A stretch of 64,000 bases of DNA from Gammaproteobacteria bacterium UBA2679 (GTDB lineage Bacteria > Pseudomonadota > Gammaproteobacteria > Pseudomonadales > Oleiphilaceae): the NCBI GenBank assembly GCA_002354735.1, contig DEMD01000015.1, forward strand, positions 395,304 through 459,303, read 5' to 3'. The first letter of the stretch is position 1, and each line of letters starts with the position of its first letter. The notes below the pieces were generated by a model. That model had not been told where the DNA came from and searched no databases. It saw nothing but the letters and a program-made list of their open reading frames with translations. Positions 1 to 9,738 of the stretch are shown here, piece by piece. The translations under genes and the position numbers were made by a program.

Positions 1-588
1 TCTCATGTAGCCATGAATATCGTCGATTGCCAGCGCAGGTTTCGAAGCTTCGATATCGCTGCTGAGTGGTATGGCAGTCAATAGCTGCCGCAGTCGATTC
101 GACGCGTGGATGAGTCGGGCGAGGCGATAGCCGGTATGCTGTACGGCGAGGAGGCCGTTGAAGTCGACAAGCAGGCGGGACTGCTGGCCGACGTGGCGTA
201 TCCATTTTCCGCCGAAGCCGAGTTGATCGCAGAATAGATCGGCGAGCTCACCGCCGAAGTGCACCCAGTGCACGGTCCAGGGATGGCCGGGGTCCGCTGT
301 ATAGCGGTGTGAGGCGCCACGAGGTAGCAACAGCAGATCTCCCGGCGTGACCGTCAGGGGCTCTCCCTCTACATTCAGCCAGGCCTGGCCGTCGCTGCAA
401 TAGATCAAAAGATTGTCCGAATGCTGCTGCCGGTGCATATGGTGACCCGCGGCGTGCCGGTAGTGACCGAAAGCCAGAGGATAAAGGTCACGGGTGAGGG
501 GGTGACGTGCCAGCTCCTGTGCCACGGGGCCTGGTACCATGTACCGTGTACTGCCCGGCGGCAGTGGCCACTGTGAGGTTCTCGTCAT
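1..588 (-). CDS. mmsR: AraC/XylS-family regulator, N-terminal part (MmsR-like), cut by window edge
   Basis: The reverse strand is open from an ATG at 588 to the window edge, giving 196 codons without a stop. The visible part reads as the cupin-like AraC ligand-binding domain: a His-rich turn (HHMHRQQH), then a beta-rich stretch ending in LLLPRGASHRY and WTVHWVHFGG, typical of AraC_binding. The helix-turn-helix DNA-binding half must lie beyond position 1. It is divergent from mmsA, the arrangement of mmsR-mmsAB in Pseudomonas aeruginosa, where MmsR activates the valine operon. The MmsR assignment rests on context plus the domain; the family assignment is firm. No strong ribosome site precedes the ATG, so a start at 540 is also possible. 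Confidence 0.82.
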   Translation of the reverse strand, partial: MTRTSQWPLPPGSTRYMVPGPVAQELARHPLTRDLYPLAFGHYRHAAGHHMHRQQHSDNLLIYCSDGQAWLNVEGEPLTVTPGDLLLLPRGASHRYTADPGHPWTVHWVHFGGELADLFCDQLGFGGKWIRHVGQQSRLLVDFNGLLAVQHTGYRLARLIHASNRLRQLLTAIPLSSDIEASKPALAIDDIHGYMR

Positions 589-629
589 CAGCTTGAAGCC
601 TCAGGCATCTCGTAAATAACAGGTATGAA

Positions 630-663
630 TCGAAAGATAGTCCATTACTGTCGAAACTTAGTC
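630..663. promoter_or_regulatory. Probable MmsR operator: 13-bp direct repeat with 21-bp period
   Basis: TCGAAAGATAGTC at 630-642 recurs as TCGAAACTTAGTC at 651-663 (11 of 13 identical), with exactly 21 bp between repeat starts, that is two helical turns on the same face. AraC-family activators usually bind such direct repeats next to or overlapping the -35 region. The second copy ends 65 bp before the mmsA start, the right place for an activator site. The repeat is seen directly; the assignment to MmsR is inferred. Confidence 0.6.
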
Positions 664-728
664 AATCCACCCGTGCTGCTGCCTCATGCTAGCATCGACG
701 ACTCAGACAGATATTCAGGTGAAAGATC

Positions 729-2219
729 ATGAAGCAGGTGCCACTCTTCCTCGAAGGCGAATTCGTCCAGAGCCAAACAACGGAATGGATCGATGTTACC
801 AATCCAGCGACGGGGGAAGTGATTGCCCGTGCACCGGCGACCACGGATGCTGAAATGGACCGTGCAATTGCCAGTGCCGCTGAAGCGTTCCGAACCTGGC
901 GCGAAGTGCCGGTACCGGAGCGGTCGCGACTGATGTTGCGTTACCAGGCCCTGCTCAAGGCGCATCATGATGAGCTCGCGGAAATACTTTCCCAGGAAAC
1001 AGGCAAGACTTTCGAGGATGCCAAAGGCGATGTCTGGCGTGGCATTGAAGTCGTCGAACATGCCGCGAATGCGCCATCCCTGATGATGGGTGAAACCGCA
1101 GGGAACGTCGCCCGCAATATCGACACCTACACCTACATTCAGCCGATCGGCGTGTGCGCAGGTATCACGCCCTTCAATTTCCCGGCGATGATTCCGCTAT
1201 GGATGTTCCCGATGGCCATCGTTACCGGGAACACTTTCATCCTTAAACCCTCGGAGCAGGACCCTCTTACGCCGATGCGTTTGGCGGAGTTGTTCGAAGA
1301 AGCCGGCGCTCCAAAAGGAGTGCTCCAGGTGGTGCACGGCGGTAAACAGCAGGTCGACAGGCTGCTAAGCGACCCGGCCATCAAGGCCATTTCCTTCGTC
1401 GGTTCGGTGCCAGTGGGTCGTTATATCTATGAAACCGGTACCCGTAATATGAAGCGGGTGCAGAGTTTCGCCGGCGCCAAGAATCACATGGTCATCATGC
1501 CTGACGCGGACAAGGATCAGGTGCTGAGTGCATTGGTTGGTGCGTCGGTTGGTGCCGCAGGTCAACGGTGTATGGCAATTTCAGTGGCTGTATTTGTTGG
1601 TGAGGCGCAGGGCTGGATACCGGAGCTGAAAGAACGGCTTGCCCAGGTCAGGCCCGGTGCATGGGATGACGCTGGCGCGAGTTACGGTCCGCTGATCAGC
1701 GCACAGGCTAAGACCCGTGTGGAAAAGCTGATTGGTGAAGGCGAGTCGGCCGGTGCAAGGCTTTTGCTCGATGGTCGCAACTGCAGCGTTGATGGCTTGC
1801 CGAATGGCAACTGGGTAGGTCCGACTTTGTTCGCAGGCGTGCAGGCAGACATGAGCATCTATACGGAGGAAATCTTTGGCCCCGTGCTGTGCTGTATGGA
1901 AGTCGCCTCACTGGATGAAGCGCTGGATCTCGTGAATGCCAGCCCCTACGGCAATGGCACGTCAATCTTTACCAGTTCAGGCGGCGCCGCACGGCGTTAT
2001 CAGCATGAGGTCGAGGTGGGTCAGGTCGGGATCAATATTCCGATTCCGGTCCCCATGCCGTTCTTCTCCTTTACAGGCTGGAAGGGCTCGTTCTACGGTG
2101 ACCAGCACGCTTACGGCAAGCAGGCCGTAAAGTTTTATACCGAGACGAAGACAGTGACGGCCCGCTGGTTCTCCAGCGATGCTGTGGCGGGCACAAATTT
2201 CTCAATACAGATGCGATAA
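729..2219 (+). CDS. mmsA: Methylmalonate-semialdehyde dehydrogenase (CoA-acylating)
   Basis: This 496-residue protein is full length for MmsA. It oxidises methylmalonate semialdehyde (and malonate semialdehyde) to propionyl-CoA (acetyl-CoA) with NAD and CoA, the last step of valine degradation. The aldehyde dehydrogenase fold is evident: the [15 protein letters not shown] nucleotide-binding turn, catalytic Cys281 in GQRCMAIS, and the MMSDH-specific [18 protein letters not shown] near the C-terminus. AGGTGA lies seven bases before the ATG. It is the first gene of a five-gene co-directional operon and is divergent from the AraC-type regulator. Confidence 0.96.
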   Translation: MKQVPLFLEGEFVQSQTTEWIDVTNPATGEVIARAPATTDAEMDRAIASAAEAFRTWREVPVPERSRLMLRYQALLKAHHDELAEILSQETGKTFEDAKGDVWRGIEVVEHAANAPSLMMGETAGNVARNIDTYTYIQPIGVCAGITPFNFPAMIPLWMFPMAIVTGNTFILKPSEQDPLTPMRLAELFEEAGAPKGVLQVVHGGKQQVDRLLSDPAIKAISFVGSVPVGRYIYETGTRNMKRVQSFAGAKNHMVIMPDADKDQVLSALVGASVGAAGQRCMAISVAVFVGEAQGWIPELKERLAQVRPGAWDDAGASYGPLISAQAKTRVEKLIGEGESAGARLLLDGRNCSVDGLPNGNWVGPTLFAGVQADMSIYTEEIFGPVLCCMEVASLDEALDLVNASPYGNGTSIFTSSGGAARRYQHEVEVGQVGINIPIPVPMPFFSFTGWKGSFYGDQHAYGKQAVKFYTETKTVTARWFSSDAVAGTNFSIQMR

Positions 2220-2234
2220 GCAGAGGTCTGCCAG

Positions 2235-3401
2235 ATGGATTTTGCACTGAGTGATGATCAGGTCGCCTACCGTGAAGCGGCCAAGGCCTTTGCCGATAAG
2301 GCCATGGCACCCTTTGCGAGCCAATGGGACGTCGACCACACCTTTCCGGTCGAGGTCATTCGTGAGGGGGGCGATCTAGGCTTCTGTGGGCTCTATACAC
2401 CGACTGATCTGGGCGGGCTCGGTCTCTCCAGACTGGATACCTCGATCATCGTCGAGGAGCTGGCCGCAGCTTGTCCGTCTACCGCTGCCTTCTTCACGAT
2501 TCATAATATGGCTACCTGGATGGTCGCCAACTTCTCGACCGCATCCGTTAGAGAGCGTCTCACGCCACGGATGGCCAGCGGTGAGCTGCTGGGTTCCTAT
2601 TGCCTCACCGAGCCGGGCTCAGGGTCCGATGCGGGTAGTCTGAAGACCAAGGCTGTTCGTGACGGCGACGAATATGTACTGACGGGCTCGAAGGCCTTCA
2701 TCTCAGGCGCAGGCGCTACGCAGGTGCTGGTAGTGATGGCAAGAACAGGCGCACCGGATAGCGGGACGACTGGCATCAGCGCCTTTGTGGTACCTGCCGA
2801 TAGCGACGGCATCCACTACGGCAAGCTGGAGCAGAAGATGGGCTGGCACAGTCAGCCCACTGGCCAGATCAGTTTCGATGGTGTGCGCGTGCCCGTCGAG
2901 AATCTGCTGGGTCAGGAAGGTGAGGGCTTTCGTATTGCCATGAAGGGGCTGGATGGCGGCAGGCTGAACATCGCTACCTGTTCACTGGGTGGCGCGCAGG
3001 CTGCGCTGGAGCGTGCGCGAAACTATCTACATGAGCGCGAGCAGTTCGGCAAGCCGCTGGCAACCTTTCAAGCGCTGCAGTTCCGGCTGGCGGATATGGC
3101 CACCAACCTTGTCGCCGCTCGGCAGATGGTTCGGCTTGGGGCATGGAAGCTGGACAATGCCGATCCCGAAGCCACCCTGCATTGTGCGATGGCCAAGCGC
3201 TTCGCCACGGATGCCTGCTTCGACGTCTGTAATGAAGCGCTCCAGCTCCACGGTGGCTACGGTTATATTCGCGAATATGCTATCGAAAAGTACGTCAGGG
3301 ATCTGCGGGTTCATCAGATTCTTGAGGGCACGAATGAAGTGATGCGCCTCATTATCGCGCGCAGGCTATTGCTCGAAGGTGTGGCAGAAGCAATCCGCTA
3401 A
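2235..3401 (+). CDS. Acyl-CoA dehydrogenase, probably isobutyryl-CoA dehydrogenase
   Basis: This 388-residue FAD-dependent acyl-CoA dehydrogenase is complete. Landmarks are YCLTEPGSGSDAGSLKTKA (FAD/substrate region), REQFGKPLATFQALQFRLADMA, and HGGYGYIREYAIEKYVRDLRVHQILEGTNEVMR, with the catalytic glutamate at position 364 in LEGTNE. It starts 15 bp after mmsA and is followed by enoyl-CoA hydratase and hydroxyisobutyryl-CoA hydrolase, so isobutyryl-CoA to methacrylyl-CoA is the expected reaction in the valine pathway. Short branched-chain specificity is inferred from context. It acts in the cytoplasm and passes electrons to ETF, which is not encoded here. Confidence 0.93.
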   Translation: MDFALSDDQVAYREAAKAFADKAMAPFASQWDVDHTFPVEVIREGGDLGFCGLYTPTDLGGLGLSRLDTSIIVEELAAACPSTAAFFTIHNMATWMVANFSTASVRERLTPRMASGELLGSYCLTEPGSGSDAGSLKTKAVRDGDEYVLTGSKAFISGAGATQVLVVMARTGAPDSGTTGISAFVVPADSDGIHYGKLEQKMGWHSQPTGQISFDGVRVPVENLLGQEGEGFRIAMKGLDGGRLNIATCSLGGAQAALERARNYLHEREQFGKPLATFQALQFRLADMATNLVAARQMVRLGAWKLDNADPEATLHCAMAKRFATDACFDVCNEALQLHGGYGYIREYAIEKYVRDLRVHQILEGTNEVMRLIIARRLLLEGVAEAIR

Positions 3402-3447
3402 TGGCCTTGTCTCCAGAGGCTCACAACTACAGAAGGAAGTTCACAAT

Positions 3448-4227
3448 ATGAGCGATCTGATTCGAATCGAAAAGGATGATCATGTCGCAGTGATCACGAT
3501 CGACAATCCGCCAGCCAATACCTGGACTCGCGAATCGCTCGACGCACTCGCTGCAGCCATTGATGATCTCAATGAGGATGCTTCTATCCAGGCGCTGATC
3601 GTGACCGGGCAGGGTGGCAAGTTCTTTTCGGCTGGCGCCGATCTGAAAACCTTCGCTGATGGCGACGTGGCTAGAGCGAGTCAGATGGCGCAGGCCTTTG
3701 GCAGAGCCTTCGCCGCACTGACGAATTTCAGAGGCGTCTCAATTGCGGCAATCAACGGTTACGCCATGGGTGGCGGTCTTGAATGTGCGCTGGCCTGCGA
3801 CCTCCGTATCGCCGAGGAGCACGCCCAGATGGCCCTGCCAGAGGCGAGTGTTGGACTACTGCCCTGTGCCGGCGGTACGCAGAATCTGCCCTGGCTGGTA
3901 GGCGAGGGATGGGCAAAGCGGCTCATTCTCTGTGGCGAGCGTATCGATGCAGCAAAAGCGGAGAAGATTGGTCTGGTGGAGGAGGTCGTGGCGACTGGTG
4001 AGTCGATGAGCCGTGCGCACGAACTGGCCCTAGGCGCCAGCAAGCAAAGCCCAAGCTCCATATCCCGTTGCAAACAGCTCATCATGAGCGCCCGTGAAAG
4101 TCGGTCCCAGGCTGATGGCTGGCGAATGGAGCGCGAATTGTTCATCGAGCTGTTCTCCACCGAAGATCAGAAGGAGGGTGTCCAGGCCTTCCTGGAAAAG
4201 CGGCCTGCTGAATGGAAGGGCCGCTAG
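3448..4227 (+). CDS. Enoyl-CoA hydratase (methacrylyl-CoA hydration step)
   Basis: This is a 259-residue crotonase. The start at 3448 (MSDLIRIEKDDHV) is chosen because AGAAGGAAG lies just upstream; a longer frame from 3379 would overlap the preceding gene and adds no family sequence. Both catalytic glutamates are present, one in MGGGLECALACD and one in LPEASVGLLPCAGGTQ, and the oxyanion-hole loop is SAGADLKTF. In this operon it would hydrate methacrylyl-CoA to 3-hydroxyisobutyryl-CoA. It lies 46 bp after the dehydrogenase and 3 bp before the hydrolase gene. Confidence 0.93.
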   Translation: MSDLIRIEKDDHVAVITIDNPPANTWTRESLDALAAAIDDLNEDASIQALIVTGQGGKFFSAGADLKTFADGDVARASQMAQAFGRAFAALTNFRGVSIAAINGYAMGGGLECALACDLRIAEEHAQMALPEASVGLLPCAGGTQNLPWLVGEGWAKRLILCGERIDAAKAEKIGLVEEVVATGESMSRAHELALGASKQSPSSISRCKQLIMSARESRSQADGWRMERELFIELFSTEDQKEGVQAFLEKRPAEWKGR

Positions 4228-4230
4228 GCG

Positions 4231-5319
4231 ATGTCAGATTCCCAAAACCCTGTAGTTTTCGAAACCCGACCGACGGCCAGTGGTCATCTCATCGGTATGG
4301 CGCGTCTCAATCAGCCTCGCTCACTGAACGCTTTGTCCCTCGACATGATTCGGCTTTTGCATGCGCAGCTGACGCGCTGGGCGGATGACGCACAAGTGGT
4401 GGCGGTGTGGCTCGAAGGTACAGGAGACAGGGCCTTCTGCGCCGGTGGCGACATCGTTGCACTCTATCGGGCAATGACCGGTGATGATGAGCACAGTCTC
4501 GATGCAGGCATTGCCTTTTTCACTGAAGAGTACGAGCTGGATTATCAGATTCATGATTACCCCAAACCTGTAATTGCCTGGGGCCATGGGGTGGTTATGG
4601 GAGGCGGTATCGGCTTGTTCGTCGGGGCCTCGCATCGGATCGTGACCGAGACGGCTCGAATTGCAATGCCTGAAAGCTCGATTGGCCTGTATCCCGACGT
4701 GGGCGGAAGCTGGTTTCTGAACCGAATGCCAGGCAGGACCGGCCTGTTCCTTGGCCTCACTGGCGCGAACATGAATGCCGGCGATGCCTTGTATGTTGGG
4801 CTTGCGGACCATTACGTCCAGGCCGATCAACGCGAAGCGCTACTGACAGCAATCTGCGAGAGCCCTGGATTGGGCGATGATCCACGCACCGCAATTGATA
4901 GGGCCTGTGAGCAGGAGGCCAAGGCCGCGCTGCAGAGCTTACCTGAGTCAGCAATGTGTAGGGCACGGCCTGAGATCGATGCACTGACTGAGGCCGATGA
5001 ACTGCATACAGTTGTTCACAATCTGGCGAACTACAGTGGTGAGACAGTTATGCTGCAGAAAGCCGCTGACGCCGTGCGCAAAGCCTCGCCGACTTCGATG
5101 GCCATCTTCTGGCGCCAATGGCACCGGGCAGCGCACGAGGATCTCGAAAGCGTGTTCAGACAGGAGTTGCAGCTGTCTATCCGCTGTCTCCAACTTGGCG
5201 AATTCGCCGAAGGTGTACGGGCACTGCTTATCGACAAGGACAAGAATCCAAAGTGGCGCTACCGAACGGTTGCCGAACTCGAGCCGGATTGGATAGATCG
5301 CTTTTTTCAGACTGCCTGA
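4231..5319 (+). CDS. 3-hydroxyisobutyryl-CoA hydrolase (HIBCH family)
   Basis: This 362-residue crotonase-fold protein has the longer C-terminal half that separates HIBCH from hydratases. The motifs CAGGDIVALYR, GGGIGLFVGASHRIVTE and MPESSIGLYPDVGGSWFLNRMPG are those of the hydrolase family. It removes CoA from 3-hydroxyisobutyryl-CoA, releasing 3-hydroxyisobutyrate for MmsB and avoiding build-up of toxic methacrylyl-CoA. Only three bases separate it from the hydratase stop, so translation is probably coupled. Confidence 0.92.
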   Translation: MSDSQNPVVFETRPTASGHLIGMARLNQPRSLNALSLDMIRLLHAQLTRWADDAQVVAVWLEGTGDRAFCAGGDIVALYRAMTGDDEHSLDAGIAFFTEEYELDYQIHDYPKPVIAWGHGVVMGGGIGLFVGASHRIVTETARIAMPESSIGLYPDVGGSWFLNRMPGRTGLFLGLTGANMNAGDALYVGLADHYVQADQREALLTAICESPGLGDDPRTAIDRACEQEAKAALQSLPESAMCRARPEIDALTEADELHTVVHNLANYSGETVMLQKAADAVRKASPTSMAIFWRQWHRAAHEDLESVFRQELQLSIRCLQLGEFAEGVRALLIDKDKNPKWRYRTVAELEPDWIDRFFQTA

Positions 5320-5352
5320 GAGGTCAGTCCTTCGCGCATACAGGAGAGTACG

Positions 5353-6252
5353 ATGACAACAATAGCCTTTATCGGTCTGGGTAACATGGGCGCCCCAATG
5401 GCGCGGAATCTGCTCAAGGCTGGCCACAGCGTGAAGGTATTCGACCTATCCGACACCGCGATGGCGGAACTGGTGGACGCTGGTGCACAGTCTGCTGAAA
5501 GCCTGCGGGATCTTGTACGGGATACCGAGGTCGTCATTTCCATGCTACCTGCAGGCAAGCATGTCGAGCAGGTCTATCTCGGTGAAACAGGTCTACTGGC
5601 AGATCTGACTGATGGCACGCTCGTGATCGACTGCTCCACCATTGCTCCAGAAACAGCCCGACGAGTTGCTGCTGAAGCAATCCAGCAAGGCGTCGTTTTT
5701 CTCGATGCGCCAGTGTCCGGCGGGGTGGGTGGCGCCAAAGCGGGCACCCTCACTTTTATCTGCGGTGGTGAAGTCGATGCCTTCGACAGGGCCGGTCCGG
5801 TCCTCAGTGGCATGGGCAAGAATATATTTCACGCAGGGCCGCATGGCTCCGGCCAGGTTGCCAAGATCTGCAACAACATGCTGCTGGCCATCCTCATGAA
5901 CGGTACCTGCGAAGCCTTGGCCCTTGGGGAGAAAAATGGCCTCGATCCCGCCGTGCTGTCCGAGATCATGCGGCAGAGTTCGGGGGGGAATTGGGCGCTC
6001 AATGTCTACAACCCCTGGCCGAATGTCATGGAAGGTGTGCCGGCTTCTAACGACTATAAAGGCGGTTTTCTGGTAGATCTGATGAACAAGGACCTCGGTC
6101 TTGCCTTCGACAATGCCGACCGAAACAAGGCCCCCATACCGATGGGCGCCCTGGCGAGAAACATGTTTCTGTTGCATGCCCAGCAGGGCAATGGCCAGCT
6201 GGACTTCTCGAGTATCCAGCGTTTGTACCGAGGACCCGAGAAAGCGGAATAG
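5353..6252 (+). CDS. mmsB: 3-hydroxyisobutyrate dehydrogenase
   Basis: This 299-residue protein oxidises 3-hydroxyisobutyrate to methylmalonate semialdehyde with NAD, feeding MmsA at the head of the operon. The N-terminal Rossmann motif is FIGLGNMGAPMARNLLKAGH. The family signature follows as DAPVSGGVGGAKAGTLTFICGG, and the catalytic lysine lies in GSGQVAKICNNM. The C-terminal helical domain ends with the usual DFSSIQRLY. It is preceded by CAGGAG and closes the valine operon. Confidence 0.95.
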   Translation: MTTIAFIGLGNMGAPMARNLLKAGHSVKVFDLSDTAMAELVDAGAQSAESLRDLVRDTEVVISMLPAGKHVEQVYLGETGLLADLTDGTLVIDCSTIAPETARRVAAEAIQQGVVFLDAPVSGGVGGAKAGTLTFICGGEVDAFDRAGPVLSGMGKNIFHAGPHGSGQVAKICNNMLLAILMNGTCEALALGEKNGLDPAVLSEIMRQSSGGNWALNVYNPWPNVMEGVPASNDYKGGFLVDLMNKDLGLAFDNADRNKAPIPMGALARNMFLLHAQQGNGQLDFSSIQRLYRGPEKAE

Positions 6253-6358
6253 GCAAGCTGGCGGAACGCTGTCTCGCGCTTTTACCTGCTAGCGGTCCGG
6301 TCATCCAGGACTCACGTACCCAAGCCGCAGTAGTCACTGATGTTGAGGTCCAAGTCCG

Positions 6359-6829
6359 ATGACCAGAAAACACAGCCTCATATATCTGCAGCTTGCGTCA
6401 GTCCTTCTCACACTAGCCGCCTGCACGATGCCAACGGACCCTGAAGACACCTACCAGCGGGTGCATAAGGGTATACTGAGGGTTGGCCTGACCGAGCAGG
6501 CTCCGTGGGTCATCATTCATGAGGATCGTTATTCCGGCACTGAGGTGCAGCTTGTCGAGCGCCTCGCTGAGCAACTGGACGCAGAAATCGAATGGCAGGA
6601 AGGCTCCGAAAGCGTTCTCCTCGAATCGCTTGAACGCAATGAGCTGGATCTGGTGATAGGTGGATTGAAGAAATCCATACCATGGAAAACGGTAGCCTTC
6701 ACCAAGCCCTATCTGGTGCAAGGCGAAAACGAGCATGTCTTGGCCCTTGCACCTGGTGAGAATCGCTGGCTACTGGAGCTGGAAAAGTTTCTGAATGGAC
6801 CGACCGTGGAGGCGATAGTCGAGCCATGA
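6359..6829 (+). CDS. Short periplasmic binding-protein-like lipoprotein (SBP_bac_3 half)
   Basis: This 156-residue protein has a lipoprotein signal peptide (lipobox LAAC at about residues 19-22). The next ~130 residues resemble one lobe of family-3 solute-binding proteins: GILRVGLTEQAPWVI, GTEVQLVERLAEQLDAEIEW and LDLVIGGLKKSIPWKTVAFTKPYL. Full members run to about 230-280 residues, so the second lobe is largely missing and ligand closure is doubtful. The stop overlaps the next gene by four bases (ATGA), tying it to the CDF transporter. The lipoprotein and the fold are visible; any sensing or delivery role for the transporter is a guess. Confidence 0.75.
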   Translation: MTRKHSLIYLQLASVLLTLAACTMPTDPEDTYQRVHKGILRVGLTEQAPWVIIHEDRYSGTEVQLVERLAEQLDAEIEWQEGSESVLLESLERNELDLVIGGLKKSIPWKTVAFTKPYLVQGENEHVLALAPGENRWLLELEKFLNGPTVEAIVEP

Positions 6830-7797
6830 AGCAACGAGGAACCGGGTTTGAATTTCCTGCTGAGCAGACTGCCGCGCTTCTAAAAGCCCGCCGCCTGGAG
6901 TGGTGGACAATCGCCTACCTGATCTCCGTCATCGTACTGATGTATTTCACTATGGGTTCATCGCAGGCCATGAAAACCGCCTGGATGGAGGACATGCTGA
7001 GCCTCATTCCGCCGATTGTCTTTCTCACTGCCAGTCATTTTGCGCACAAGCCGCCAGATGCCCGCTTTCCGTATGGCTACCACCGGGTGGTGTCCATCGC
7101 TTTCCTCTGCGCTTCGTTAGCTCTGTTTACGATGGGCGCCTTATTGCTCTACGACGCTCTGAGCAAGCTCGTAATGCAGGAGCATCCCACCATAGGTGGC
7201 ATGACAGTGGCTGGTACGACCTTCTGGCAAGGTTGGCCGATGTACCCCGTCCTGTTATGGGGAGCCATTCCGCCGTTTTTTCTGGGACGAGCGAAAATGC
7301 CGCTCGCCAATACTATTCATGACAAGGTTCTATATGCCGATGCCGACATGAACAAGGCCGACTGGATGACAGCTGCTGCGGCAATGGTTGGCATCACAGG
7401 GGTAGGGCTCGGCTATTGGTGGGCCGATTCGGTAGCTGCGGCTGCTATATCCGCCTCTATCCTGCGGGATGGTTGTGGCAACCTGAAGCAAGTCGTTCTG
7501 GATCTTATGAACGAGTCGCCGGAACAGGTCGACCGTTCAGGTCGCGATGATCTACCGAGCGTAGTAAACCGCCATCTCAGACAACTGCCGTGGATCGATG
7601 ACGTGCAGGTGAGGATGCGCGAAGACGGCCACGTCTATTTCGGGGAGGCCTTTGTGAGCGTAAACAATGATGAGCAACTGACGCAGAAGCTACATGAGGC
7701 TACGATAAGCTGCCGTGAATTGAACTGGCGCATCCACGATATCGTGCTGGTGCCAGTCGTGTCTCTGGACGCGCCCATCGGCACCCTCAAAACCTGA
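6826..7797 (+). CDS. Cation diffusion facilitator (CDF) family transporter
   Basis: This 323-residue inner-membrane protein has about six hydrophobic segments between residues ~25 and ~215 and a cytoplasmic tail of ~100 residues. The HFAHKPPDARFPYGYHR loop after TM2 is the conserved CDF signature. The TM5 metal-site region reads VLYADADMNKADWM, so the usual HxxxD pattern is altered. CDF proteins exchange divalent cations for protons; the substrate cannot be read from the sequence. Translation is coupled to the preceding lipoprotein gene by an ATGA overlap. Confidence 0.85.
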   Translation: MKQRGTGFEFPAEQTAALLKARRLEWWTIAYLISVIVLMYFTMGSSQAMKTAWMEDMLSLIPPIVFLTASHFAHKPPDARFPYGYHRVVSIAFLCASLALFTMGALLLYDALSKLVMQEHPTIGGMTVAGTTFWQGWPMYPVLLWGAIPPFFLGRAKMPLANTIHDKVLYADADMNKADWMTAAAAMVGITGVGLGYWWADSVAAAAISASILRDGCGNLKQVVLDLMNESPEQVDRSGRDDLPSVVNRHLRQLPWIDDVQVRMREDGHVYFGEAFVSVNNDEQLTQKLHEATISCRELNWRIHDIVLVPVVSLDAPIGTLKT

Positions 7798-7801
7798 GGG
7801 C

Positions 7802-7820
7802 GCCGGACGGGACGTCCGGC
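7802..7820. terminator. GC-rich hairpin between convergent genes
   Basis: GCCGGACG (7802-7809) pairs perfectly with CGTCCGGC (7813-7820) around a three-base loop, in the 31-bp gap between the ends of the CDF and chemoreceptor genes. No T-run follows on either strand, so it is at best a weak bidirectional terminator. Confidence 0.4.
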
Positions 7821-7828
7821 AAATCAAG

Positions 7829-9568
7829 CTAGTATTGGAACTGCCTTAGAGCTTTCGAGAGCGTCATACTGACCTGCGAAAGTTGATGCGTCGTGTCTTT
7901 TGTTTCTTCGGCATGAGAGCCAATTTCTTCGCTTTGCTGGCTCAGGTTGACCAGGTTTCGGTCGATGCTCTGTACGGCCTGACTCTGCTCCGCTGTGGCT
8001 TCAGCAACATGCTGGTTGATCTCATGCATCCGTGCGAACGCATTATCGATATCCTGAAGTGCGCTCCGACAGATTTCGATCTTTGCTATAGAGACTTCGC
8101 TGCCCTGCAGACTAGAGCCAATCTGGTCGACAGCCTTTTGAGCATCAGACTGAAGATTGATCACGACTTCCTGAATTTCTGTGGTGGAAACACTGGTACG
8201 TTGTGCCAGGCTGCGAACCTCATCAGCCACGACAGCGAATCCGCGTCCCATTTCGCCTGCTCTGGCTGCCTCAATAGCGGCATTGAGCGCGAGCAGATTG
8301 GTCTGCTCGGAGATGCCACGAATAACATCAAGCACAGAGCCAATAGATTCAGCACGTGATGCCAGCTTGTTGATGACGCCACTGGCACTGTTGATACTGT
8401 CGGCCAGTGACCCGATTGCGCTGACTGAGTCTCGCATGGCGTTCTGGCTATCGACGGTAAGCTGGCTGATCTGCTCAGCAAGGTCAGCGGCAGTCTTGGT
8501 GCTTTCCTGAACGCCGTGAGCGCTGGCACTCATTTGACTGGTGGCGGTTGCGACCTGAGCAGTTTCGGCCTGCTGTCTCTGCACGTGACTGGCCAGTGCC
8601 AGGCTACCAACTTCACTGCGATTCGCGGCCTCCTCCAGCGTTTCAGTTGATTCACCCAATCGTCCAATCAGCTCACGGAATTTCAGGAGCATTCGATCGA
8701 AAGCGATCGTAATAGTCTGCAGCTCATCTGCATGTTGGTAGTTCAATGGCTGGGTGAGATCGTTGTCTCGCTCGATGCGGTTGATAGCCTTGCTCAGTCG
8801 CTGGATTGGTTTCAATACAGACTGAAGGAAAGCCCATCCGAGAAGCGGTGCCATGATTAACAGGATGACCATCGTAGCGAGACTGGTGGTTATCGTATCA
8901 TCGACGGCCTGGTGGATAGCCTCACCGCCGGATGCGACCTGTCGGCCGGCTGTCTCAAGATCCTTGCCAGCGCGTAATATTCCCTGGGCCATGTCCTTCC
9001 TGACCTTTTGATACTCTTCACGGATCTGGCTGAGCATGGCACTGACCTTGACGGCTTCACTACGGGAGGCTTCTGCCATCGACCGCGCCATCAGGGGCAT
9101 GTCGTCTTCATAGAATTTGAACATGCGCTGCCCGAGTTCCTGATACTTATCAAGAACCGCCTTTATTTCCGTTATTTTTCCCTGCCTGGACGGATCAATC
9201 TCGCCAATGCGGTCGATCTGTGTGGCAATCATCGCTTTCGTATCGTTGGCCTTTTCGAATGCTTCATATTCGGAGGTCAGCGCTGCGGTGAAGTGAAGGT
9301 ACTGAAGCTCACTGAGTGTAAGCTGAATTGTGTTGATCAACTGAAGGCGTTCTTCCAGAGCGAACTGCTCTTCCACCAGCTCGTTCTGCTTTTGAATTGC
9401 GGTGTTCTGCTGCTGGATGCTCTGCATCTGAGTATCCGTATTCTGCCCGATGTTCTTGATGCGTTTGTTCACGAACAGGGAGGAGGAGATGAATATGATC
9501 AGTAACAAGGCAAAAACAGTGACTATCTTTGCTCTTAGGGTGTGAAGTAATTGAAGACCGCCCAACAT
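7829..9568 (-). CDS. Methyl-accepting chemotaxis protein
   Basis: This 579-residue chemoreceptor has a TM helix near residues 12-30, a periplasmic helical region of roughly 190 residues with heptad-like Gln/Glu-rich stretches, and a second TM near 228-250. A HAMP domain follows ([22 protein letters not shown]), then the signalling domain. The hairpin tip reads [38 protein letters not shown], quoted here as the family's conserved tip from about residue 410. The ligand is unknown. It is a single-gene unit facing the CDF gene. Confidence 0.93.
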   Translation of the reverse strand: MLGGLQLLHTLRAKIVTVFALLLIIFISSSLFVNKRIKNIGQNTDTQMQSIQQQNTAIQKQNELVEEQFALEERLQLINTIQLTLSELQYLHFTAALTSEYEAFEKANDTKAMIATQIDRIGEIDPSRQGKITEIKAVLDKYQELGQRMFKFYEDDMPLMARSMAEASRSEAVKVSAMLSQIREEYQKVRKDMAQGILRAGKDLETAGRQVASGGEAIHQAVDDTITTSLATMVILLIMAPLLGWAFLQSVLKPIQRLSKAINRIERDNDLTQPLNYQHADELQTITIAFDRMLLKFRELIGRLGESTETLEEAANRSEVGSLALASHVQRQQAETAQVATATSQMSASAHGVQESTKTAADLAEQISQLTVDSQNAMRDSVSAIGSLADSINSASGVINKLASRAESIGSVLDVIRGISEQTNLLALNAAIEAARAGEMGRGFAVVADEVRSLAQRTSVSTTEIQEVVINLQSDAQKAVDQIGSSLQGSEVSIAKIEICRSALQDIDNAFARMHEINQHVAEATAEQSQAVQSIDRNLVNLSQQSEEIGSHAEETKDTTHQLSQVSMTLSKALRQFQY

Positions 9569-9738
9569 GCAATTTTTTCCAGCCAGATTAAGTGCGCAAA
9601 GTTGTAGCTACAACTCGGGTAAGCCACGGAAAGTGGCGAGGTATTGTACGTGAAAATCAGTATAGTCTTGAGGTGCAGCGGGCGTCGGAAAGATATTGTT
9701 ACTGAGTGTTGCCGGTAAATTCTGTCGTGAATGAGGCT

